From assembly GCA_934101185.1 (NCBI GenBank), contig CAKOQD010000020.1, positions 1 through 14,003 of the forward strand: a stretch of 14,003 bases of DNA. Direction: 5' to 3'. This stretch comes from an uncultured Bacilli bacterium. Its GTDB lineage: Bacteria > Bacillota_I > Bacilli_A > RF39 > UBA660. The stretch's first letter is position 1. The number at the start of each line of letters is the position of its first letter. Made by a program: the position numbers and the translations under genes. Shown here one piece after another: positions 1 to 6,363 of this stretch. The notes beneath the pieces were generated by a model. That model searched no databases, was not told the origin of the DNA, and was given only the letters and a program-made list of their open reading frames with translations.

Positions 1-153
1 TTATTTAAAGATATAAAAGAGTATAATAAATATCTATTATCATTAATAGGTATTTTTGTGCTATTACTTTCAGGAATAATATCTTACAATTACACAAATA
101 CATCATATGCAAAATGGAGTAGTAGTGTTGAATCAAAAAATATATTAAAACTA
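1..153 (+). repeat. N-terminal coding repeat, copy 1 (pairs with 13767-13919)
   Basis: Bases 1-77 match 13767-13843 with a single difference at base 21 (G against A). From 78 to 153 the differences are mostly third-position and the peptide stays almost unchanged (SYNYTN, SYAKWSSSVESKN). The two are direct repeats 13,766 bases apart. Synonymous drift with a conserved peptide says both copies were under protein-level selection. Confidence 0.93.
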
Positions 154-1014
154 AGTGTCAAAAAGAAAGATTATGCATTAGAGTTTGCACAAGCTAAAGT
201 TGGTACTGATGGATTAGAACAAATAACACATGAGATAGATGATACATTACAAGTAGATAGTAAATTTGCAACAGAATATAGATATCGTGGAGGAAACGTA
301 AATAATTATGTAACATTTAATAATGAAACATGGAGAATAATTGGAATAATACCAACTGAAGATACAGATAGCAATGTAGAAAATAGGATAAAAATAATAA
401 GAGATACCTCAATAGGAAATATGAAATGGAATACAACACAAGATACTGCAACTAGATCATATAATAATTGGGTAACAGGAACACTAAACACATACTTAAA
501 TAATGATTATTATAATACATTAACAACTGATGCAAAAAACATGATAGGAACAACAAGGTATTATCTTGGAGGATATAATAATAATCCAAATATTACGACT
601 GATGTAATGTGGAAATATGAAAGAAAAAATGAAGCAAACAAAACAGGTTATTACTATGGAACAAATCCTATAATGCAAAATGATGCATCTAAAAAGATAA
701 CACTAATGTATGCAAGTGATTATGGATATGCAGCATCAAAAGAATGTACAAGCAACTTATATGATTATGCTAGTTCAGCAAGTTGTAAAACGACAAATAA
801 TTGGTTAGACAAAAGCGCATATACATGGTTACTTCCGCAGAATTCAGGCACATACAACAACGCTTTCCATGTGAACTGGACTGGTTATGTCAGTAGCAGC
901 AGCAACGTCGACGGCAACTGGGTCGTACGCCCAACCTTATCATTATCATCAAATGTCAAAATATCCGGAGGATTTGGTACAAGTTCTGTTCCATATCAAT
1001 TAACTGTTGAATAA
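1..1014 (+). CDS. Surface/secreted protein with WRIIG...RPTLSLSS architecture, 5' end missing
   Basis: The frame is open from base 1, so the start lies upstream; GTG 58 falls inside the hydrophobic segment and is not credible. Counting visible codons, 337 residues remain. Residues 1-11 are a polar cytosolic stub, about 12-30 a hydrophobic signal or anchor segment, followed by SYAKW, a possible signal peptidase region. The mature part has YRYRGGNVNNYVTFNNETWR near 94-112, LMYASDYGYA in the middle, WLLP near 276, and a C-terminus with RPTLSLSS and SGGFGTSSVPYQL. I associate this layout from memory with large families of exported proteins in gut Firmicutes (DUF6273-like), some with a C-type-lectin-like end; that assignment is tentative. 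Bases 838-932 are about 53% GC in an otherwise very AT-rich gene. The N-terminal part is nearly identical to the gene at 13715. A strong terminator follows. The ligand or function is unknown. Confidence 0.8.
   Translation, partial: LFKDIKEYNKYLLSLIGIFVLLLSGIISYNYTNTSYAKWSSSVESKNILKLSVKKKDYALEFAQAKVGTDGLEQITHEIDDTLQVDSKFATEYRYRGGNVNNYVTFNNETWRIIGIIPTEDTDSNVENRIKIIRDTSIGNMKWNTTQDTATRSYNNWVTGTLNTYLNNDYYNTLTTDAKNMIGTTRYYLGGYNNNPNITTDVMWKYERKNEANKTGYYYGTNPIMQNDASKKITLMYASDYGYAASKECTSNLYDYASSASCKTTNNWLDKSAYTWLLPQNSGTYNNAFHVNWTGYVSSSSNVDGNWVVRPTLSLSSNVKISGGFGTSSVPYQLTVE
838..936 (+). other. High-GC, C-ending codon patch: candidate variable region
   Basis: Of the 30 codons from 847 to 936, 18 end in C, including AAC, AGC, GAC, GGC, TAC, GTC and CGC, while the rest of the gene uses A/T-ending codons. 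Most of these are one or two changes away from AAC. The patch encodes the segment from GTYNNAF to WVVRP, just before the conserved RPTLSLSS end. The composition is seen directly; hypermutation or import is inferred. Confidence 0.5.
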
Positions 1015-1016
1015 TT

Positions 1017-1045
1017 GGACAAAACAATATTTGTCCTTTTTTTTT
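1017..1045 (+). terminator. Rho-independent terminator of the first gene
   Basis: GGACAAA (1017-1023) pairs with TTTGTCC (1030-1036) across a 6-nt loop and runs directly into nine T. It begins 2 bases after the stop codon. Confidence 0.92.
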
Positions 1046-1085
1046 ATTTATGTTTATATATATATCATTTTTTAATATTAAAAAC

Positions 1086-1114
1086 TTGCTTATTTCCAAA
1101 TTTTGTCATATAAT
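1086..1114 (+). promoter_or_regulatory. Promoter for the 360-residue unknown gene
   Basis: TTGCTT (1086-1091) and a perfect TATAAT (1109-1114) are separated by 17 bases. The start codon is at 1139, with GAGGTG (1128-1133) as ribosome binding site. Confidence 0.8.
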
Positions 1115-1138
1115 ATAGTCATTATTTGAGGTGATTAT

Positions 1139-2221
1139 ATGTTTACTACTGATTTTAACGAATATATTGATAATAATATTGGTAAAATAATGAAAAAAAT
1201 TAAGAATACTAAACCTGATTATGATGGTGAAGAAAGAAGATCATTAGATTATGTTTTAGATTATTTACTAAATAATTATTTATATTGTGGCATTGATTTA
1301 GAAGATTATATTAAGAGTGTAAAAAACTTTCCAGTAGAAAAGATTGCATCTTTTGCTAAAGAAAATTGTTATGATAGACTTATTGTTTTTATGTTTGATT
1401 ATACCGATAAGAAAGATTTATTAGTGGATTATTTATGTTCTTTTATACCTTCGGTTATCTTGTTAAATATAGAAATGTATTTTATAAAAACAAAATTATT
1501 TACTGGTGAACAAGTAAATAAATTGTCTGATTGCATTATTAATTTTAATAATTCTAATTATATATTTGAACTTATTAAACTAATATCTTTTAGAAACTCT
1601 TTTTCTACTAAAAAGGCAATTGATAAGTTAATTGAACTTAATAGTTATGATACTTTAATAAGAGTACTCGAAGAAATAGATGGAATTGACAAAGAGTATA
1701 TAATTAGTAAAATGTATAAAGATGGTTTCAACAGTTCTTTAATTGCAATTCTTAATAATTACGAACTAGAAGAACCTCTTAAGAATGTGCTTGGTGTTAT
1801 GTTAGAACAAGATGACGTTTCTAAACTTAAAAGTTTTAGAGATAATTTTCCTGATATAGTTAAATATAATTCTTCACTTTCTGATGATGAAGTTGATGTT
1901 CATATTGGATATCCGTATGAGGAGATAATTGATTATGATACTAATAAGAGTACTGGTTATATTGTAAATGAAATTGCTTATGAAAAAGCTAAAGATTTAG
2001 GTGTTCTTTGTACTCTTATGTGTGATAAGAATGGTGCTTTATCTTTGATATCTTATATGATTAATGATGATGATATAAGGGTTGATGTTTTACTTCCTAG
2101 ATATAAAGTATTTATAAGTGGTGAATCTAGTGATTTAGAGTATGCTAGAGGTTGTGATTTATCTTATAATCATTCTATTAGTAAGCTAAGTAAAGACAAA
2201 AATTTACAAAAAACTATGTAA
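1139..2221 (+). CDS. Unrecognised 360-residue cytosolic protein
   Basis: I do not recognise this protein. ATG 1139 is supported by GAGGTG five bases upstream and a good promoter. There is no signal peptide or membrane segment. The sequence is acidic and looks mostly alpha-helical in the first 240 residues, with alternating leucine/isoleucine-rich and charged stretches (for example around DKLIELNSYDTLIRVLEEID) suggestive of a helical-repeat scaffold. From about 255 the character changes to a shorter mixed section with YPYEEIIDYDTNKSTGYIVNE and VDVLLPRYKVFISG, which could be a small separate beta-containing domain. No catalytic motif stands out. It is transcribed alone between two terminators, so context gives no role. 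Codon use matches the housekeeping neighbours and does not suggest recent transfer. Confidence 0.85.
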   Translation: MFTTDFNEYIDNNIGKIMKKIKNTKPDYDGEERRSLDYVLDYLLNNYLYCGIDLEDYIKSVKNFPVEKIASFAKENCYDRLIVFMFDYTDKKDLLVDYLCSFIPSVILLNIEMYFIKTKLFTGEQVNKLSDCIINFNNSNYIFELIKLISFRNSFSTKKAIDKLIELNSYDTLIRVLEEIDGIDKEYIISKMYKDGFNSSLIAILNNYELEEPLKNVLGVMLEQDDVSKLKSFRDNFPDIVKYNSSLSDDEVDVHIGYPYEEIIDYDTNKSTGYIVNEIAYEKAKDLGVLCTLMCDKNGALSLISYMINDDDIRVDVLLPRYKVFISGESSDLEYARGCDLSYNHSISKLSKDKNLQKTM

Positions 2222-2227
2222 AGTAAT

Positions 2228-2257
2228 ACAAGTGTTGACAAACACTTGTTTTTATTT
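2228..2257 (+). terminator. Rho-independent terminator
   Basis: ACAAGTGTT (2228-2236) pairs perfectly with AACACTTGT (2241-2249) around a GACA loop, followed by a T-rich tract. Confidence 0.92.
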
Positions 2258-2289
2258 GTTGATTTTTTATTTTTTTTAAGGAAAATATA

Positions 2290-2319
2290 TAGACATTTAT
2301 AAGAAATAGATAGTAAAAT
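2290..2319 (+). promoter_or_regulatory. Promoter of the mraZ operon
   Basis: TAGACA (2290-2295, one base from consensus) and TAAAAT (2314-2319, one base from consensus) are 18 bases apart. The predicted start near 2326 falls inside the GTGG box array, so MraZ bound there would block initiation or promoter escape. Confidence 0.7.
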
Positions 2320-2320
2320 T

Positions 2321-2356
2321 GTGGTAGACAGTGGATAATAGTGGTGAAAAGTGGTG
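2321..2356 (+). promoter_or_regulatory. MraZ operator: four GTGG boxes at 10-bp steps
   Basis: GTGG occurs at 2321, 2331, 2341 and 2351, exactly one helical turn apart. MraZ is an oligomeric AbrB-fold regulator known to bind short GTGG-type direct repeats upstream of its own gene, so this is a textbook self-regulation site. The last box (GTGGTG, 2351-2356) doubles as the mraZ ribosome binding site. Confidence 0.88.
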
Positions 2357-2362
2357 ATTTCT

Positions 2363-2800
2363 ATGTTGATGGGTGAATTTCATCATAATGTTGATGAAAA
2401 AGGAAGAATAATAATTCCTTCGAAACTACGTGATGAGTTAGGAGACAAAATAATTGTAACTCGTGGTTTAGATAATTGTTTGTTTTTATACTCAGAAGAA
2501 CAATGGAAAGTTATTGTCTCTAAGTTACAAACATTACCATTTACTAAGAAAGATGCTAGAAACTTCACTAGAATATTTTTATCCGGTGCCACTGTTTGTG
2601 AATTTGATAAACAAGGAAGAATTAAACTTGCACCACAACTTTGTAGTTATGCTTCTCTTGACAAAGAATGTATTGTTCTTGGTGTAAATGACAGATTAGA
2701 AATATGGGCTAAAGATAAATGGGATAGTTTCTTTGATGTAAATAAAGAAGTTCTATCAGATTTAGCGGACCATCTATTTGAAAGTGATTTTGGTGATTAA
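2363..2800 (+). CDS. mraZ: Transcriptional regulator MraZ
   Basis: MraZ is a DNA-binding oligomer that controls the division and cell wall cluster it heads. The protein is 145 residues, close to the usual size. It carries the paired AbrB-like halves, each with the D-x-x-G-R signature: D11-R15 followed by IIIPSKLRDELG, and D82-R86. The N-terminus MLMGEFHHNVDEKGR closely follows Bacillus MraZ (MFMGEYQHN...), which together with GGTG six bases upstream selects ATG 2363 over the upstream GTG codons at 2351/2354 and over ATG 2369. rsmH begins one base after the stop. Regulation is visible: four GTGG boxes lie between the promoter and the start codon, so it very likely represses its own operon. MraZ has also been reported in other bacteria to act as an activator, so the sign is inferred. 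Confidence 0.97.
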   Translation: MLMGEFHHNVDEKGRIIIPSKLRDELGDKIIVTRGLDNCLFLYSEEQWKVIVSKLQTLPFTKKDARNFTRIFLSGATVCEFDKQGRIKLAPQLCSYASLDKECIVLGVNDRLEIWAKDKWDSFFDVNKEVLSDLADHLFESDFGD

Positions 2801-2801
2801 T

Positions 2802-3728
2802 ATGTTACATAAAAGTGTTTTACTAAATGAATCAATTTATAATCTAAATATAAAAGATGGTGGATTATATGTAGATATGACTTTAGGTTATGCTGGTCAT
2901 TCAAAGGAAATATTAAAAAGAAATAAAAAGGGGTTTTTATTCGCCTTTGATAAAGACATAGATGCAATTAATCATAGTTCTAAAGTGTTAGATGAGATTG
3001 GAGATAACTACAAAATATTTAATACCGGATTTATTAATATAAAAAAATGTTTACAAGATGAGAAAATAGATAAGGTAGATGGAATCTTATATGATCTTGG
3101 TATTTCATCACCAGAAATAGATCAAGATAGTCGTGGTTTTAGTTATATGAGAGATGCTAGACTTGATATGAGGATGAAACAGGATAGTGAGTTATCTGCT
3201 TATGAGGTCGTAAATAATTATAAAGTGGAGGATCTTACTAGAATATTTAGAGAATATGGAGAAGAAAAGCATGCACTTCGTATCGCTAAAGAAATAGAAA
3301 AACAAAGAAGTATAAAAGAGATTACTACTACTTTAGAGCTTGTAGATATTATAGATAGATGTATTCCATATAAAGAAAAAAGGAATGGACATCCTGCTAA
3401 AAAAGTATTTCAAGCAATAAGAATTGAAGTAAATAATGAACTTGAAGAGTTTGAAACATCTTTAAGAGATAGTCTTTCTTTACTTAATGTTGGAGGAAGA
3501 ATATGTGTTATTACATTTCATTCTCTTGAGGATAAGATATGTAAAAGAATATTTAAAGAAGTTAGTGATGTTGATGAATTAGTGAAGGGTAATCCTTTTA
3601 TTGAGGATGATCATTTACCAGATTTTAAGTTAATTACAAAAAAACCAATATTACCAACGTCAAGTGAATTAGAATATAATAGTCGTGCTAAAAGTGCTAA
3701 GTTAAGAGTAATTGAAAGAGTAAAATAA
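2802..3728 (+). CDS. rsmH: 16S rRNA (cytosine1402-N4)-methyltransferase RsmH
   Basis: RsmH (MraW) methylates N4 of C1402 in the 16S rRNA decoding centre using S-adenosylmethionine. The 308-residue length is normal. The AdoMet site is VDMTLGYAGHS (24-34), with the usual glycine run partly replaced by YA; FAFDKD follows. Family hallmarks are all present: ILYDLGISSPEID, RGFSYMRDARLDMRM, NGHPAKKVFQAIRIEVNNEL, ICVITFHSLEDKICK and the terminal RAKSAKLRVIER. ATG 2802 is chosen because MLHKSVLLNE is the conserved N-terminus and GGTGAT at 2792 is a ribosome binding site; the frame extends upstream to TTG 2778, but that would overlap mraZ. It is the second gene of the mra operon and shares its promoter. 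Confidence 0.97.
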   Translation: MLHKSVLLNESIYNLNIKDGGLYVDMTLGYAGHSKEILKRNKKGFLFAFDKDIDAINHSSKVLDEIGDNYKIFNTGFINIKKCLQDEKIDKVDGILYDLGISSPEIDQDSRGFSYMRDARLDMRMKQDSELSAYEVVNNYKVEDLTRIFREYGEEKHALRIAKEIEKQRSIKEITTTLELVDIIDRCIPYKEKRNGHPAKKVFQAIRIEVNNELEEFETSLRDSLSLLNVGGRICVITFHSLEDKICKRIFKEVSDVDELVKGNPFIEDDHLPDFKLITKKPILPTSSELEYNSRAKSAKLRVIERVK

Positions 3729-3740
3729 GGAGGGATTTAG

Positions 3741-4028
3741 ATGAGTAGAAAAAAGAAGAGTAAGTTATCTAGTTTTGAGAAAAAGTTACTTACTTTAACT
3801 ATTGCATTATTGATATTTTCACCATTTGCATCAGTGTGTGCTTCATCACTACTTTCTAAGGCTAATTATGATGTTGAAGTAACTAAAGAAGAAGTTTCTA
3901 CTCAAGAAAAGTCTAATGAAAGTTTACAAATGAAGATCAATGAATTAGCATCTTTAGAGAACTTACAAAAGGTTGCGAAAAAAGTGGGATTGAGTTATAC
4001 TAGTAATAGTGTTAAAACAATAGAGTAG
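3741..4028 (+). CDS. ftsL: FtsL-like division protein
   Basis: A 95-residue single-pass membrane protein. The basic, cytosolic N-terminus (RKKKSK) is followed by a membrane segment at about residues 16-38 and an extracytoplasmic helical, coiled-coil-like part (VEVTKEEVSTQEKSNESLQMKINELASLENLQKVAKKVGL). This size and topology, and its place between rsmH and the division penicillin-binding protein, match FtsL, which with DivIB/FtsQ and DivIC/FtsB activates septal synthesis. The sequence of FtsL is poorly conserved, so the call leans on topology, the final LEN...A.K.GL pattern and position. A strong AAGGAGGG lies seven bases before ATG 3741. The pbp gene starts 10 bases after its TAG stop. Confidence 0.8.
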   Translation: MSRKKKSKLSSFEKKLLTLTIALLIFSPFASVCASSLLSKANYDVEVTKEEVSTQEKSNESLQMKINELASLENLQKVAKKVGLSYTSNSVKTIE

Positions 4029-4038
4029 GTGATTATAA

Positions 4039-6153
4039 ATGAATAAGAACAAAAATATAAAAATGATAAATTTCTTTTTGATTTTTGTTCTTTTTTGTTT
4101 TTTTGTTTTTTTATTTGTACTTTCTAATATGATATTTAAAGATAGTTATGAGGGTACAAATCTAAAAGAGTTTGCAGATTCTCGTAGTGTTGTAAAGAAA
4201 TCTATTAATGCTAAAAGAGGTAGTATATATGATTCTAAAGGAGATAGTTTAGCTCTTAATGTTTCATCTTATACTTTGATTGCATATTTAGATGAGTCTC
4301 GTAGTGAGAATGAAAGTAAGTTATATCATGTAAAGGATAAGAAGGCTACTGCTAAGGCATTATCTAAAGTTATTAAGATGTCTTATGAAGATATATTAAA
4401 AATATTAGAACAAGATTTATATCAAGTAGAGTTTGGTACTGCTGGTAAGGGACTTACTGAACTTGAAAAGGATGCTATTAAAGAGCTTAATTTACCTGGT
4501 ATTGATTTCATCGCAGATGAACAAAGATATTATCCAAATGGGAACTTTTTATCATATACACTTGGTTATGCTAAAAGAGATGAAAATGGTAAAGTAAATG
4601 GGGAGTATGGTTTAGAGTTATTGCTTAATGATGTATTATCTGGTACTGATGGGTATACAACTTATCAGACTGATTTAAATGGTTATAAAATTGCGGGTAC
4701 TAAGGAAAAGACAAAAAAAGCAGTTGATGGGAATGATGTTTATTTAACAGTTGATTCTAATATTCAGTTTTTTGTTGAAGAAGCTATTGCTAATTCAAAA
4801 GATAAGTATAGTTTTGATTGGATGGCTATTACTTTAGCGGATGCTAAAACAGGAAAGATTCTTGCTCTTTCTCAGGTACCTAGTTATGATCCTAATAAGA
4901 TGAATGTTAGTGATTGGAATAATTATAATGTTTCTTATGCTTATGAACCTGGTTCTGTTATGAAAACATATACATATATGGCTGCGATGGAAGCTGGTAC
5001 TTATAAGGGTGATGAAAAGTTTAAATCTGGTAAGTATACTACTTCTGATGGTACTAGAATTTATGACTGGTTAAAGAGTGGTTTTGGAGAAATTACATAT
5101 GATGAGGGGTTTGCTTATTCATCTAATGTTGGAATTATTAATTTGATTGATAAGCATATGAATAAGACTATTCTTTTAGATTATTTTGAAAAGTTAGGAT
5201 TTGGTAAAAAGACTGGTATTACACTTGCTAATGAGGCAAAGGGGAAGGTTTCTTTTAAGTATGAGACTGAAGTATTTAATGCTGGTTTTGGACAAGGTAT
5301 TATGACTACTCAAATGCAACAGATACAGGCACTTACTTCGATTGCTAATGATGGAGTAATGTTAAAACCTTATATTATTGATAAAGTAGTAGATGAGAAT
5401 AAAAAGGTAGTTTTTAAGGGACAAAAGGAAGAACTTGGTACTGTTGCATCTCATAAAACGGTAGAAAAGATGAAAGATTTAATGTATGATGTTGTTCATT
5501 CATCATCTCCTTATGCTACTGGTACTGGTTATTATTTAAAAGGATATGATTTGATTGGTAAGACTGGTACTGCTCAATATGTTAATGCTAAAACTGGTAG
5601 ATATTATGGTGATGAAACTCATGCTATTAAGTCATTCGCAGGTATGTGGCCAAAAGATGATCCTGAAGTAATTGTGTTTATATCGGTAAAGGATTCTTTG
5701 TATGGTAGTTCTGCTCCTTTATATAATACTGTAAAACCAATAGTAAAAAATGTTAGTAAGTATTTAGAAATATATGATACAGCAGAAGATAAGACTATAA
5801 ATAATTATAAAGTAGAGAATTATATTAATAGAGATTTATCTAAAGTAAAACAAACATTAAAGAAAAATAAAATAAATTATTTAGTATTGGGTAATGGTAA
5901 TAAGGTTATTAATCAATATCCAGAAAAGGAAAGCATAGTAAATGTAAATGATACTATAATACTACTTACTAATGATAGTGAATATAAAATGCCTGATTTA
6001 AAAGGGTATTCTAAGAAACAAGTAAGAGCAGTATGTAATCTTTTAAATATTAAGTGTACATTTAAAGGATATGGTTATGTAAGTAGTCAATCTGTTAGTA
6101 AGAATACTGCTATAAAAAAAGATACTAGTGTTAAATTTGAGTTTAAGAATTAA
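4039..6153 (+). CDS. ftsI: Division penicillin-binding protein (class B transpeptidase) with PASTA domains
   Basis: A class B transpeptidase that cross-links septal peptidoglycan, resembling Bacillus PBP2B/SpoVD. Residues 9-32 form a phenylalanine-rich membrane anchor. A dimerisation/pedestal domain (about 45-250, including INAKRGSIYDSKGDSLA) follows. The transpeptidase has all three active-site motifs: S306-V-M-K309 with the catalytic serine, S361-S-N363, and K508-T-G510 (KTGTAQ). Two C-terminal PASTA-type domains follow (about 590-647 and 650-704), as in PBP2B. Total length is 704 residues, normal for the family. It is the last intact gene of the mra operon; mraY, murD and ftsW do not follow, unlike the classical cluster. 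SpoVD is the sporulation-specific alternative, but there are no sporulation genes nearby and the position after ftsL favours the vegetative division enzyme. Confidence 0.95.
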   Translation: MNKNKNIKMINFFLIFVLFCFFVFLFVLSNMIFKDSYEGTNLKEFADSRSVVKKSINAKRGSIYDSKGDSLALNVSSYTLIAYLDESRSENESKLYHVKDKKATAKALSKVIKMSYEDILKILEQDLYQVEFGTAGKGLTELEKDAIKELNLPGIDFIADEQRYYPNGNFLSYTLGYAKRDENGKVNGEYGLELLLNDVLSGTDGYTTYQTDLNGYKIAGTKEKTKKAVDGNDVYLTVDSNIQFFVEEAIANSKDKYSFDWMAITLADAKTGKILALSQVPSYDPNKMNVSDWNNYNVSYAYEPGSVMKTYTYMAAMEAGTYKGDEKFKSGKYTTSDGTRIYDWLKSGFGEITYDEGFAYSSNVGIINLIDKHMNKTILLDYFEKLGFGKKTGITLANEAKGKVSFKYETEVFNAGFGQGIMTTQMQQIQALTSIANDGVMLKPYIIDKVVDENKKVVFKGQKEELGTVASHKTVEKMKDLMYDVVHSSSPYATGTGYYLKGYDLIGKTGTAQYVNAKTGRYYGDETHAIKSFAGMWPKDDPEVIVFISVKDSLYGSSAPLYNTVKPIVKNVSKYLEIYDTAEDKTINNYKVENYINRDLSKVKQTLKKNKINYLVLGNGNKVINQYPEKESIVNVNDTIILLTNDSEYKMPDLKGYSKKQVRAVCNLLNIKCTFKGYGYVSSQSVSKNTAIKKDTSVKFEFKN

Positions 6154-6254
6154 AAAGTACTTTAAAACCAGATTGGTTATTAATTTATCAATATAATGAT
6201 CAAGAATTATTGCTTTTATTGGTTAATGCAGGTAGTCATAGTTATTTGTTTTAA
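6153..6254 (+). pseudogene. C-terminal remnant of a YafQ-family (RelE-like) toxin
   Basis: The frame through 6168-6254 reads PDWLLIYQYNDQELLLLLV, then NAGSHSYLF and a stop. YafQ-type mRNA interferases end in a segment like EPDWLLIYK...LVRTGSHSDLF, so this is their last 30 or so residues. There is no start codon, no N-terminal half and no antitoxin gene; the remnant abuts the pbp stop. The conserved R in RTGSH is N here, so even the remnant has lost a family residue. Seen in the sequence: the motif match and truncation. Inferred: decay of a toxin-antitoxin module. Confidence 0.68.
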
Positions 6255-6265
6255 GTTAATGTCGT

Positions 6266-6304
6266 AAAAGATATGTAGATTAGTTTACATATCTTTTGTT
6301 TTAA
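6266..6304 (+). terminator. Terminator of the mra operon
   Basis: AAAAGATATGTA (6266-6277) pairs with TACATATCTTTT (6286-6297) across an 8-nt loop, a 12-bp stem, followed by GTTTTAATT. The T tract is modest. Confidence 0.78.
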
Positions 6305-6307
6305 TTA

Positions 6308-6336
6308 TTGCTTTTTATCGAGTTATGTTTTATACT
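6308..6336 (+). promoter_or_regulatory. Promoter for the Ig-domain protein gene
   Basis: TTGCTT (6308-6313) and TATACT (6331-6336) with a 17-base spacer. AAGGAGGAG (6351-6359) then precedes ATG 6364, a near-perfect ribosome binding site. Confidence 0.8.
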
Positions 6337-6363
6337 TAAATAGTAATAATAAGGAGGAGTTTT

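Noticed and set aside
963..973. ATCC-GGA-GGAT hairpin downstream of the GC-rich patch, as the hairpin found after some retroelement variable regions
   Set aside because: Only four base pairs with a 3-nt loop; too weak to count as evidence.
2383..2592. Reverse-strand open frames opposite mraZ, the Ig-domain gene, ezrA and the first gene
   Set aside because: They lie wholly inside well-supported + strand genes, lack ribosome binding sites and have no recognisable motifs.
4085..4118. Runs of 5-7 T at the start of the penicillin-binding protein gene as a second slippage switch
   Set aside because: The runs encode a Phe/Leu membrane helix, none exceeds 7, and the gene is essential and in frame; expected in an AT-rich genome.
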